From assembly GCA_964564435.1 (NCBI GenBank), contig CAZMAT010000033.1, positions 1 through 8,017 of the forward strand: 8,017 bases of DNA. Direction: 5' to 3'. A program made the translations under genes and the position numbers. The notes under the pieces are model-generated. The model made no database searches, was not told the DNA's origin, and saw only the letters and a list, made by a program, of their open reading frames with translations. This document shows positions 1 through 6,345 of the stretch, piece by piece. Each line of letters begins with the position of its first letter. The stretch's first letter is position 1. The stretch comes from Fermentibacter sp964564435. Lineage in GTDB: Bacteria > Fermentibacterota > Fermentibacteria > Fermentibacterales > Fermentibacteraceae.

Positions 1-2
1 CC

Positions 3-263
3 CGCGACCCCGAGGCGTTCGCCCGCGCGACGACCCCGCTCGAGAGGCGGATGGCCGCGTGCTTCTGCCCGCTAGCACGAGGGGCGCAGGGAAGGATGCC
101 GGTCGAGTACTGCGAGTGCAGCGCGGGGTGGTACAGGGGGATCTACGAGGGCATCTTCGGCGTGCCCGTCGACGTCACTGTCGATGAGTCTCTGCTGAAC
201 GGCAACGGGCGCTGCCGCTTCTCGATCCGCGTCCCCGGGGTGCTCGACGACCGCAGGAGCTGA
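3..263 (+). CDS. C-terminal part of a Cys-rich protein, possibly V4R/ATC-hydrolase-like (5' end outside window)
   Basis: The reading frame is open from the left edge to the TGA at 261-263 and gives 86 residues, so this is probably the 3' end of a longer gene. An internal ATG at 51 has only a close GAGAGG in front of it and is less likely to be the true start. The visible part has a CFCP motif, then YCECSAGWYRGIYEGIFG, and ends with a G-x-CRFSIRVP strand. A final 'Cys-Arg/Lys-Phe-x-Ile' strand after a short amphipathic helix is typical of small-molecule-binding folds of the V4R type and of the L-2-amino-thiazoline-4-carboxylate hydrolase-like families. Four cysteines within about 25 residues could bind metal. 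The family assignment is from memory of the pattern and is weak; the function is unknown. The gene converges on the DUF3795 gene with 8 bases between the stops. Confidence 0.6.
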   Translation, partial: RDPEAFARATTPLERRMAACFCPLARGAQGRMPVEYCECSAGWYRGIYEGIFGVPVDVTVDESLLNGNGRCRFSIRVPGVLDDRRS

Positions 264-271
264 CCGCCGGA

Positions 272-718
272 TCAGTTCTCCCGGGGAGTCTCCTCCGCCA
301 CCCAGGCGCCCAGCCTGCCGCATTCCGTCAGCTTACGCAACAGCACAGGCATGCTCTCGAACTGCCTCATGCAGAGTTCGTACTCCTCCCGGGTGACGGG
401 GCCCGACGGAGGCCGGCAGTAGAGGAGCAGACCCTCGCGGCTGGCCATCAGGGGCTTCAGAGCATCGCAGGGGAAGCCGTCGCAGCAGGCGCAGCTCTCG
501 ACCGCCTTTTCGATCGCGCACGGCCTGACCTTGCAGGTCTTGTCGGCCAGGCGGCCGCCGGACCGGCACCCGTCGCACCGCACATTCTCGACTGTGTACG
601 ACTGGTGCCCGAAGACCCGCCTCCAACCGTCGACGAGCTTCTGCCTGACCTCCGGATCATCCGACCTGGCTGCGCACAGGTCGCACCTGTACCCACAGTA
701 GCCGGGCATCTCTTCCAT
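272..718 (-). CDS. DUF3795 domain-containing Cys-rich protein
   Basis: This is a 148-residue protein of the DUF3795 family, small cysteine-rich proteins common in anaerobic bacteria and archaea whose role is not established. The family signature is clear: N-terminal CGYRCDLC (C8, C12, C15), then GWRRVFG, RCDGC (C48, C51), CKVRPCAIEK (C62, C67) and ESCACCDGFPC (C76, C78, C79, C84). Further cysteines lie at 101, 116 and 133. The arrangement suggests binding of zinc or an iron-sulfur cluster, but that is inference. The length is usual for the family. The ATG at 716-718 is preceded by GAAGGGAGA about 9 bases upstream, which supports this start. No signal peptide is visible, so it is probably cytoplasmic. 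It lies 96 bases downstream of the FG-GAP gene on the same strand and may be co-transcribed with it. Confidence 0.9.
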   Translation of the reverse strand: MEEMPGYCGYRCDLCAARSDDPEVRQKLVDGWRRVFGHQSYTVENVRCDGCRSGGRLADKTCKVRPCAIEKAVESCACCDGFPCDALKPLMASREGLLLYCRPPSGPVTREEYELCMRQFESMPVLLRKLTECGRLGAWVAEETPREN

Positions 719-814
719 TGCGTCCGTCTCCCTTCGAGGGATATCCCGGGGATACCGGAGAAGGCCCCCTCAGCGGGGATGATCTCGCATCCCGACCCGA
801 CCGGGACTGACGCC

Positions 815-2641
815 TCAGCGGCGCGGGGCAATCACCGTGAATCTCTGTGAGGCTTCCTCGTCGCCTGCCCGGACTACCGCGAAATAGACGCCGGGAGTCA
901 GTCCGATGATCCCGATGGAGTTCCAGCCCTGCTGACGCGGTGCTGCATCCGACCAGACAAGCCTTCCCGAGATGTCGAAGACCGAAGCTTCCACGGACGC
1001 ATCGGCGGGGAGCCCCACGATCAGCTCCGGCGCGCCGGCGCAGGGGTTCGGGGTGACAGGCTGGAGAACGAGAGAGGAAGGAGCTTCCGGCCCGCCGGTA
1101 CCTCCCATGTTCCACATCACCACAACATCCTTGAGCACCGGCATGTCTCCCGGCCCGCCAGGCACCAGAATTGCCCGGTACTGGAAGTAGTCGGTGTCGT
1201 CCTCGAGGAGCCCGTTGATGTCGACAGGGTTGGTCCAGAGCGTGTCCGACCATGCCCCCATCTCGCTGGGGATCGCCGAAGACCGCACCTGGAAGCCCAC
1301 GTCCGCCGATCCGGGAGCTTCATACGACCAGGTTATGTAGCTCCAGTAATCGAGCTGCTCGGCGTGCTGGATGCTCGACGTGAGGCTGCCGGCGGGGGCA
1401 AGGCTCCACCAGTAGATGTCGTCCTCGTATATGGAGCAGCCAGAAACATCCGTCCAACCGTCGCCGTCGAAGTCGGCGTTCCCGACGCAGCCGGCCGAGG
1501 CATAGCCTGTCATGTTCTTCAGGTTGTGGGCCTCCCAGGAGGTTCCCTGGCCGTCTGCGTTCTCGAGCCAGCAGAAGCTGGCAGTAGACGAGTAGGACAC
1601 GGTGCTCGTCGAGATGTCCGGGTCGCCGTCCTGATCGAGGTCGTCGATATCGAGATATGCTTCGAACTCGAGGCCCAGGCCCTCGCCCACCTGTCTGCGC
1701 GTCCAGCTCGTGCCCGAGCCGTCGAGGTTCTCCCACCAGGTGATGCCGGTGCCGGAGAAGTCACGCGTGCCGATCACATCGCTGTCGCCGTCGCTGTCGA
1801 GATCGGCGGCGTAGATCATCATCGCGCTGTCGAAGGAGGCGTCGATCGTCACCTTCAGCCAGGAGGTGCCCAGCCCGTTCGTGTTCTCGAGCCAGATCAT
1901 GTCGCCGTCGTACACGACTGACGCGAGGATGTCGCAGTCGCTATCACCGTCGACATCGCCGCCATTCACGCACTGATAACCCTTGGAACCCGCCGTATAA
2001 CTGTGCTTCAACCAGGTGAGACCGGAGCCGTCCTGGTTCTCCCACCAGTCGATCACGCCGTCGTTGTAGGTGAAGTTGGCGCAGATCGCGTCATAGTCGC
2101 CATCGCCGTCGACATCCGCCGGAGATGGCGCAACGGATCGCGACATGGTGCCATCGATCGGGTGGAGCGTCCAGGTCGTGCCGGTGCCATCGTTCTCTAT
2201 CCAGAGCACATCGTGGTCCGTCGAGGCCAGAATGTCCTGGTCCGCATCACCGTCCAGGTCGACGACGGCGAACTCGATCCCGCCTACTGCGGGGATCGGG
2301 TGCTCGATCCATTCCATGCCGCAGCAGTCTGTATTCTCCCACCAGGAGGTGCCGGTGTACCTCGATCCGACGATATCCATGTCACCGTCGCCGTCTATGT
2401 CCGCGGATCCGATCAGGCCGACGCCGTCAGACTCTTCCTCGACGAGGCGCTCGAAATCCGGATCGACCAGTAGCTGACCGGGGATGGAGTCCCAGAGGAC
2501 TCTGGCGCCAGAGAGGAATGACAGCCCCCAGTCCATGACCGGGCCGGCCACTCCCGGCCCACCGGACCAGTCGGTCTGGCTTGTGTAGTTCGCCAGAGAG
2601 AGAGTGGTCACGATCGTCAGGATACATGAACAGAGTTTCAT
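815..2641 (-). CDS. Secreted FG-GAP/VCBS repeat protein with C-terminal FlgD-Ig/sorting-type domain
   Basis: This 608-residue protein is probably exported and displayed on or released from the cell surface. Residues 1-18 form a hydrophobic signal peptide (possible cleavage after SLA). Seven FG-GAP-type repeats follow, each centred on a calcium-binding DxDxDGxxD-like loop at about residues 81, 128, 176, 229, 280, 335 and 390. Most have a following W-x-EN-x-DG-x-G-T-x-W stretch. Seven such blades fit a complete integrin-alpha-like seven-bladed propeller. Residues 415-512 form an unassigned beta-rich domain with WSY and YFQYRA motifs. Residues 525-606 match a FlgD-Ig / Por-secretion-tail type domain (TPNP, VFDISGRLVW, GLTPGVYFAVV). 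Such domains often act as secretion or anchoring signals in FCB bacteria. The first repeat carries vicinal cysteines C106-C107. The start has GGAG 6 bases upstream. The ligand is unknown; adhesion or matrix binding is only a guess. Confidence 0.9.
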   Translation of the reverse strand: MKLCSCILTIVTTLSLANYTSQTDWSGGPGVAGPVMDWGLSFLSGARVLWDSIPGQLLVDPDFERLVEEESDGVGLIGSADIDGDGDMDIVGSRYTGTSWWENTDCCGMEWIEHPIPAVGGIEFAVVDLDGDADQDILASTDHDVLWIENDGTGTTWTLHPIDGTMSRSVAPSPADVDGDGDYDAICANFTYNDGVIDWWENQDGSGLTWLKHSYTAGSKGYQCVNGGDVDGDSDCDILASVVYDGDMIWLENTNGLGTSWLKVTIDASFDSAMMIYAADLDSDGDSDVIGTRDFSGTGITWWENLDGSGTSWTRRQVGEGLGLEFEAYLDIDDLDQDGDPDISTSTVSYSSTASFCWLENADGQGTSWEAHNLKNMTGYASAGCVGNADFDGDGWTDVSGCSIYEDDIYWWSLAPAGSLTSSIQHAEQLDYWSYITWSYEAPGSADVGFQVRSSAIPSEMGAWSDTLWTNPVDINGLLEDDTDYFQYRAILVPGGPGDMPVLKDVVVMWNMGGTGGPEAPSSLVLQPVTPNPCAGAPELIVGLPADASVEASVFDISGRLVWSDAAPRQQGWNSIGIIGLTPGVYFAVVRAGDEEASQRFTVIAPRR

Positions 2642-2779
2642 TCAATCTCCGTTCGCCGGATGCATGCCCGCAGGATGCACACGATCCCGCGATGGGTCAA
2701 CGACGCGGTTCCGGCACATCTCGGTTCCCTCCAGTAAATGATGCCATGCCCAGAACCCGGTCGACAGGCAGCCGAAGCA

Positions 2780-3469
2780 TCACTCCGCCAGGAACTGGAT
2801 CGTCCATGTACCGGTGGCTGTTTCGCTCTCGTAGGGGCACGTGATCTGGAAGCTGCTGCCCTGTCCGAGATCGGCGAGGGTCACGGGGAAGACGACCACG
2901 CTGCTCGAGACGTAGTTGCCGCCGATGCTGGGATACACCCATTCGAGCTCCGGGCCGACGATCGAAAAATTCTCGTTGAACTGCATGTAAAGCGTCGGGA
3001 CCAGAGGCGCCGCCTCCATGTCATCGCCTTTCCCGTCACCGCCCACGAGGGCTTCCGCCTGCGAAACGAGCGTGAGGGTGGGCTCGAATCCCTCAGGTCC
3101 GGATGTGACCATCCCCTCCTCGGGTTCGTCCGACTCCCATGCCGGCTGGAGCTCGTAGGTCTCGATGACTCCCGTGCCGAAAATCTGCATTTCAGGCAAC
3201 AGCCCTTCGCCGGATCCGGCAGGCCCGTACTCGACCGAGAACATCGCCGGGAGATCCGGCATGTACGAGGGGCCGAAGGCCACCCGGGTGAATGCGCTCA
3301 CGCTCCTGTAGGTCTCGATACCGCCCTGGGAGCGGTAGGGATCGGGCGGATCGGTGTAGTCGAGGGTCACCGTTATGGTGTAGTAGGGCGAGGACAGCAG
3401 TACGCCGCCCGCGGATGCCGTGCCGGCCGCTGCGGCCAGCGCCAGTGCGATCGCGGATAGGTTCCTCAT
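2780..3469 (-). CDS. Secreted protein of unknown function with Sec signal peptide
   Basis: I do not recognise the family. The frame is open up to 3673, but the start is set at the ATG at 3467-3469: it has GGGGAGGG directly upstream, and it begins a textbook signal peptide, MRNLSAIALALAAAAG, ending in the cleavage motif ASA (residues 18-20). The 68 residues upstream are Arg/Pro-rich and look non-coding. The mature protein of about 209 residues is rich in Thr, Ser, Tyr and Gly, with alternating hydrophobic patterns (YYTITVTLDY, SSSVVVFPVTLADL, TGTWTIQFLAE) that suggest beta-strands. An acidic segment lies near residue 112 (ESDEPEEG) and there is a single mature cysteine near the C-terminus. It is likely periplasmic or extracellular. 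It lies 138 bases upstream of the FG-GAP gene on the same strand. Two perfect palindromes in its leader may be regulatory. Confidence 0.8.
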   Translation of the reverse strand: MRNLSAIALALAAAAGTASAGGVLLSSPYYTITVTLDYTDPPDPYRSQGGIETYRSVSAFTRVAFGPSYMPDLPAMFSVEYGPAGSGEGLLPEMQIFGTGVIETYELQPAWESDEPEEGMVTSGPEGFEPTLTLVSQAEALVGGDGKGDDMEAAPLVPTLYMQFNENFSIVGPELEWVYPSIGGNYVSSSVVVFPVTLADLGQGSSFQITCPYESETATGTWTIQFLAE

Positions 3470-3479
3470 CGTTCCCTCC

Positions 3480-3511
3480 CCGTCCGGACGGTTCCCCGTG
3501 GGCGTACGCCC
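3480..3511. promoter_or_regulatory. Two adjacent 12-bp perfect palindromes in the leader of the secreted-protein gene
   Basis: Positions 3480-3491 read CCGTCCGGACGG and 3500-3511 read GGGCGTACGCCC; both equal their own reverse complement and they are 8 bases apart. The first ends just upstream of the Shine-Dalgarno sequence of the gene starting at 3469. The half-site CCGGACG recurs at 3517-3523. With no spacer they would make poor RNA hairpins, so a dimeric DNA-binding protein is the more natural reading. In GC-rich DNA single 12-bp palindromes occur by chance, so an operator role is inferred only from the pairing and position. Confidence 0.3.
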
Positions 3512-3723
3512 TGCCGCCGGACGAATGACTGCTCTTCGACATCCGCGCCCGCCGGCCTGCCGATGGAACGGCCTCGACCATGGATCGGCGCGATCAGCCG
3601 GGATGTCAGGTGGAAGTCCGATGGAGCGTGGAGTACAGGGCTGTCCGCCTGCACCCATTTCCCTTTCGAGCATCGTCTTGGATAAGCATTGGGTATCGGC
3701 GGGCCCGAGTCAACAACCCGCGG

Positions 3724-4215
3724 TCAGGCGAAGAAGACCTCGGCCCTGACGAGGGTGACCCCTTCGGAGACGTGCAGTACGCCGGTGGCTTCGAGTTCGG
3801 CCGGATACTCATAGGGACCGAGCACGGCGAGGACGAAGGTCGACTTCTGCCTGCAGCCGCCCATCAAACCGGTGTAGCTGTTCATGTAGGAGGCCCCGAC
3901 ATAGCGGTCCCTCTCCGGGGGGACGACGCTCCCCACCCCCGCCTTCTCGCGGATCTCCTTCAGCGGCGTGACGCACCGGTAGTCGGCCACCAGGCCGAAG
4001 CCGTCCTCGATGCCCTGGAAGGCGACCTCGTATCGCACACAGAGCCTGTATCTCCGCCCCTGCCGCGCCATCATCCCGAGGCGCCACTCGGCATCGGCCA
4101 TAGCATCGACCCGTACAAGCGGCCGGGAAACCCTGCGAACCGCAAGCATCACGAAGAGCATGATCGGCAGCATGGTGCCGGCGATGATGATCAGGACCAG
4201 AGCTTCCTTCGGCAT
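3724..4215 (-). CDS. Single-pass membrane protein of unknown function
   Basis: This is a 163-residue protein with one N-terminal transmembrane helix (about residues 5-26, LVLIIIAGTMLPIMLFVMLAV). It is followed at once by RRVSRPLVR. By the positive-inside rule the remaining 130 residues would lie in the cytoplasm. That part alternates charged and hydrophobic residues (RRYRLCVRYEVAFQG, TFVLAVLGPYEYPAEL, GVTLVRAEVFF), suggesting a small beta-rich domain. I do not recognise the family and see no catalytic motif. The ATG at 4213-4215 has GAGGAGGG 6-7 bases upstream, a strong ribosome binding site. It starts 54 bases downstream of the ion-channel gene on the same strand, so the two are probably co-transcribed and the protein might be a channel partner. 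That link rests on position alone. Confidence 0.75.
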   Translation of the reverse strand: MPKEALVLIIIAGTMLPIMLFVMLAVRRVSRPLVRVDAMADAEWRLGMMARQGRRYRLCVRYEVAFQGIEDGFGLVADYRCVTPLKEIREKAGVGSVVPPERDRYVGASYMNSYTGLMGGCRQKSTFVLAVLGPYEYPAELEATGVLHVSEGVTLVRAEVFFA

Positions 4216-4269
4216 GCGGGCCCTCCTCGCGGGTCGTACACAGAGGCTGCCGGAACCCTGTGGCGCCTG

Positions 4270-5130
4270 TCAGCGCCTCCGTTCCTCCTCCCGGACCTCC
4301 ACGAGGTCGCGGGAACCGTTTTCTTCGCGCAGCTCGACGATCCTGCCGCAGCAGGGGCAGACCAGGTGTCCGCCGTCGCTCTCCGCGGCGAGCTTCCTGC
4401 GCCTGGCCCGGAGCACGTCGTCGAAGCCCGACGCCAGTATACCTGCAGGCAGTGCGAACAGGCCGATTCCGAGCAGCGCGACGACCGATCCGAGCAGCTT
4501 GCCGATCACCGTCACCGGGTAGACGCCTGCGGGGTCGGCCGAGGTGATGGTCGCCACGCTCCAGAGGACGGCCTCGGGTATGCTGCCGTATTTGTCCGGC
4601 TGCGCGCTGTTCTCGACGAAGTACATCAGGCCCGAGGAGAGGACGATCATGATCAGTACGATGAAGAACGTGACCCCGATCTCTCCCTTCCTCTGCCGGA
4701 ACACGTCCCGGAGCAGGGACATGGAGTCGGAGTACCTGTTGGCCTTGAAAAGCATCAGCAGCCTGACGAGCCTCACCGCCCGCAGGAACCTCAGGTCCAG
4801 GCCGGTGACCAGCGGGATGTAGAAGGGAAGGATCGCGACCAGGTCGATGATGGCCATGGGGCTGGCCATGTACCTGAGCCTGCCGCGTACCGGGTCGTGC
4901 TCGCCGGTCTTCAGGTCGGAGGTCCAGACCCTGAGGACGTATTCTATCGTGAATACGATGACCGAGAAGACCTCGAACCAGCGGAGATACGTCCCGATGG
5001 CGGCATCGACAGACCGCACCGTGGACAGGATCACACCCAGGATGTTGAGGCTGATGAGCGAGATGACCACGATGTCGAAGGCGCGGCTGGCCCTGTCGCC
5101 GTGGTGTGCGACCTCGATTATCTCGAACAT
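4270..5130 (-). CDS. Voltage-gated ion channel (Kv-like six-TM fold) with non-canonical selectivity filter
   Basis: This 286-residue inner-membrane protein has the full plan of a bacterial Kv-type subunit. S1 is about residues 17-38, S2 51-70 (acidic E63), S3 90-108 (acidic D96), S4 111-130 with arginines at 114, 117, 120 and 123 plus K129, S5 151-172, the pore helix 184-195 and S6 209-236 (GIGLFALPAGILASGF, as in Kv-like homologues). Four subunits would form the pore. The filter is odd: where family members have TTVGYGD before VYPVT, this one has T196-S-A-D-P-A-G202. Its ion selectivity cannot therefore be assumed to be K+. The C-terminus has a CPCCG motif (258-262) and a charged tail. The ATG start lacks a clear ribosome site. 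A CTG at 5155-5157, 9 bases after GGAGGT, would add LGLDRLKRR, which resembles family N-termini and may be the real start. Confidence 0.9.
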   Translation of the reverse strand: MFEIIEVAHHGDRASRAFDIVVISLISLNILGVILSTVRSVDAAIGTYLRWFEVFSVIVFTIEYVLRVWTSDLKTGEHDPVRGRLRYMASPMAIIDLVAILPFYIPLVTGLDLRFLRAVRLVRLLMLFKANRYSDSMSLLRDVFRQRKGEIGVTFFIVLIMIVLSSGLMYFVENSAQPDKYGSIPEAVLWSVATITSADPAGVYPVTVIGKLLGSVVALLGIGLFALPAGILASGFDDVLRARRRKLAAESDGGHLVCPCCGRIVELREENGSRDLVEVREEERRR

Positions 5131-5271
5131 CCGTCGCTTCAGCCGGTCGAGACCCAGGGTCGTGTCACCTCCCGGCCGGGCATCGATGCCGAACTGACAC
5201 CAGGCGCCGGCAGGCCTGTCGAGGCAGCAGCGGTACTGTTCACCGTCAAGACCTTCTGCTGTCCGCGCATG

Positions 5272-5655
5272 TCAGCCGTCCCGCCCGTCGTACTTCGCAG
5301 CGCTGCCCCGAGCCTTGTCGACGGGGTATTTCTCCCTGTTCAGCACGAGCTTCTCCCGGGCTGCCAAGACTGGTTCGATGCCCAGCCTGTCCGCGAGGTT
5401 CACGAGGTAGATCAGCACGTCCCCGATCTCCTCGGCGGCGTGTGTCTTCTGCGCGGGTGTCAGGCTCCGGCTCTGGTCCTCCGTGAGCCACTGGAAGATC
5501 TCGGCCAGTTCGGATGCCTCGACCGACAGCGCCATGGAGAGGTTCTTGGGGCTGTGGAACATCCCCCAGTCGCGCTCGCGGACGAACTCGCGCACCTCGG
5601 CGAGCAGGCCGTCCAGTCCGCCGGGAGTGTCGGGGCCTCCGCAGGTCTCGTTCAT
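5272..5655 (-). CDS. MazG-like nucleotide pyrophosphohydrolase (dCTPase/RS21-C6 type)
   Basis: This is an all-alpha NTP pyrophosphohydrolase of the MazG-like superfamily, closest in pattern to the dCTPP1/RS21-C6 group. These enzymes hydrolyse nucleoside triphosphates, often modified dCTP, to the monophosphate and pyrophosphate using Mg2+, and so clean the nucleotide pool. The signature is complete: RERDWGMFHSPKNLSMALSVEASEL with the ExxE pair, then AEIFQWL, then the second metal motif EEIGDVLIYL (ExxD), then LADRLGI. The C-terminal NREKYPVDKARGSAAKY is also typical. The start is the ATG at 5653-5655 (127 residues), chosen because AAAGG lies about 9 bases upstream and the family domain begins soon after. 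Starts at 5673 (ATG) and 5688 (TTG) are in frame but have no ribosome site. It lies 141 bases upstream of the channel gene. The exact substrate is not readable from the sequence. Confidence 0.9.
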   Translation of the reverse strand: MNETCGGPDTPGGLDGLLAEVREFVRERDWGMFHSPKNLSMALSVEASELAEIFQWLTEDQSRSLTPAQKTHAAEEIGDVLIYLVNLADRLGIEPVLAAREKLVLNREKYPVDKARGSAAKYDGRDG

Positions 5656-5690
5656 CCGGAGCTGCCTTTCCATGGGTAGAACCGACAATC

Positions 5691-5759
5691 GAAGGATCCG
5701 GCTCCCTGCCTTCCATGACGTACCGCGGAATGGTGGGTGACAGGGCGGCGCGATCCTTC
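5691..5759. repeat. 69-base imperfect inverted repeat (nested hairpin) in the divergent leader region
   Basis: Outer arms GAAGGATC (5691-5698) and GATCCTTC (5752-5759) are perfectly complementary. Inside them CCCTG (5704-5708) pairs with CAGGG (5741-5745), and CCAT (5713-5716) pairs with ATGG (5730-5733), leaving a 13-base loop. The short internal loops are nearly symmetrical and can add a few pairs. It sits between the MazG-like gene and the flavoprotein gene, which point away from each other, so it is unlikely to be a terminator. On the minus strand it would lie in the leader of the MazG-like mRNA. A regulatory or structured-RNA role is inference. Confidence 0.35.
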
Positions 5760-5913
5760 AGGTCGTGATATCTCGGCACAGGCCCGGCTGGTCAACCGTC
5801 CGCGCAGAGCTTCCGCCTGTTCGCCCCCGCCGGGTTTTGAGGGGTAGATTATCGGCGTATCGGGTGTGATGGTGAAACTGAAGGCTATCCGGCAGACGGG
5901 AGGATGGTTTGCG

Positions 5914-6324
5914 ATGAAGCTTTCGGACGTGATCGCCCTGTTCGACGAACGCTCGTCCGTGATGCTCGCCACAGTGGCCGGGGACAGGCCCTCGGCCAGG
6001 CCCATGACGCTGATGAAGGTGGACGGGGAGCTCTTCATGCTCACCGAGGCAGGGTCGCCCAAGCTAGCTGAGCTCCGGGCCAACCCGCGCTGCCTGGTCT
6101 ACCGCGGCTTCTCCGACGGCACGAACAACGGTTTCATCACCCTGGACTGCACCGCGGCCGAGGAGACCAGCCCGGCCGAGAGGCGGCGGCTTTTCGAGAG
6201 GTCAGGATATGCCGCCACCTACTGGTTGTCGCCCGGGGATCCGAAGCTCTGCCTGCTCAGGCTGTTTCCGGACAGCGGCAGGGTGATGATGCCGGGGGAG
6301 GATTTCGCAGTCGCGGCCGACTGA
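5914..6324 (+). CDS. Pyridoxamine 5'-phosphate oxidase family protein (FMN-binding split barrel)
   Basis: This 136-residue protein has the split-barrel fold of the pyridoxamine phosphate oxidase / general stress protein 26 superfamily, which binds FMN or a related flavin. It shows the usual opening: SDVIALFDERSSVMLATVAGDRPSARPMTLM. The strands VDGELFMLTEAGSPKLAEL and NPRCLVYRGFSD follow, and the C-terminal part corresponds to the small helical and strand elements (YWLSPGDPKLCLLRLFPDSGRVM). The specific reaction cannot be told; many members reduce small substrates or only bind flavin or heme, and true PNPOx enzymes are longer. The ATG at 5914 is preceded by GGGAGG 10 bases upstream. An in-frame GTG at 5866 would add 16 residues but has no ribosome site. 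It is the only complete plus-strand gene here. It is divergent from the MazG-like gene and converges with the SH3b gene 21 bases downstream. Confidence 0.88.
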   Translation: MKLSDVIALFDERSSVMLATVAGDRPSARPMTLMKVDGELFMLTEAGSPKLAELRANPRCLVYRGFSDGTNNGFITLDCTAAEETSPAERRRLFERSGYAATYWLSPGDPKLCLLRLFPDSGRVMMPGEDFAVAAD

Positions 6325-6345
6325 CGGGCTTCCCCGGGCAGCAGC

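Noticed and set aside
742..754. Inverted repeat TATCCC-G-GGGATA upstream of the DUF3795 gene.
   Set aside because: It is only 6 bp per arm with a one-base centre, single copy, and has no other support as an operator.
790..806. Stem TCCCG/CGGGA with a 7-base loop just after the FG-GAP gene stop.
   Set aside because: The stem is 5 bp with no U-run after it; too weak to call a terminator.
1364..2473. Plus-strand open frames opposite the FG-GAP gene, with repeated Val/Ala/Ile-rich segments.
   Set aside because: They mirror the repeated Asp-Gly codons of the real gene; no ribosome site or domain supports them.
2676..2700. TTGACC on the minus strand as a -35 box for the FG-GAP gene.
   Set aside because: At 17 bases spacing the -10 position reads CATCCT, a poor match; similar TTGAC words upstream of other genes also lack a -10 partner.
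3470..3673. N-terminal extension of the secreted protein to the first ATG of the open frame.
   Set aside because: The extension is Arg/Pro-rich and lacks a ribosome site, while the internal ATG has a strong one and starts a clear signal peptide.
4827..4834. Further copies of the word GAAGGATC (also at 5691, 6985 and, reversed, 5752 and 7523) as a dispersed repeat.
   Set aside because: Eight bases is short; one copy is inside the channel gene and another is part of a ribosome binding site, so most copies have other explanations.
3580..5679. A 699-codon open frame on the plus strand spanning four minus-strand genes and their gaps.
   Set aside because: It is antisense to well-supported genes, rich in Asp, Gly, Arg, His and Pro as expected from mirror frames in GC-rich DNA, has no ribosome site and no recognisable domain.
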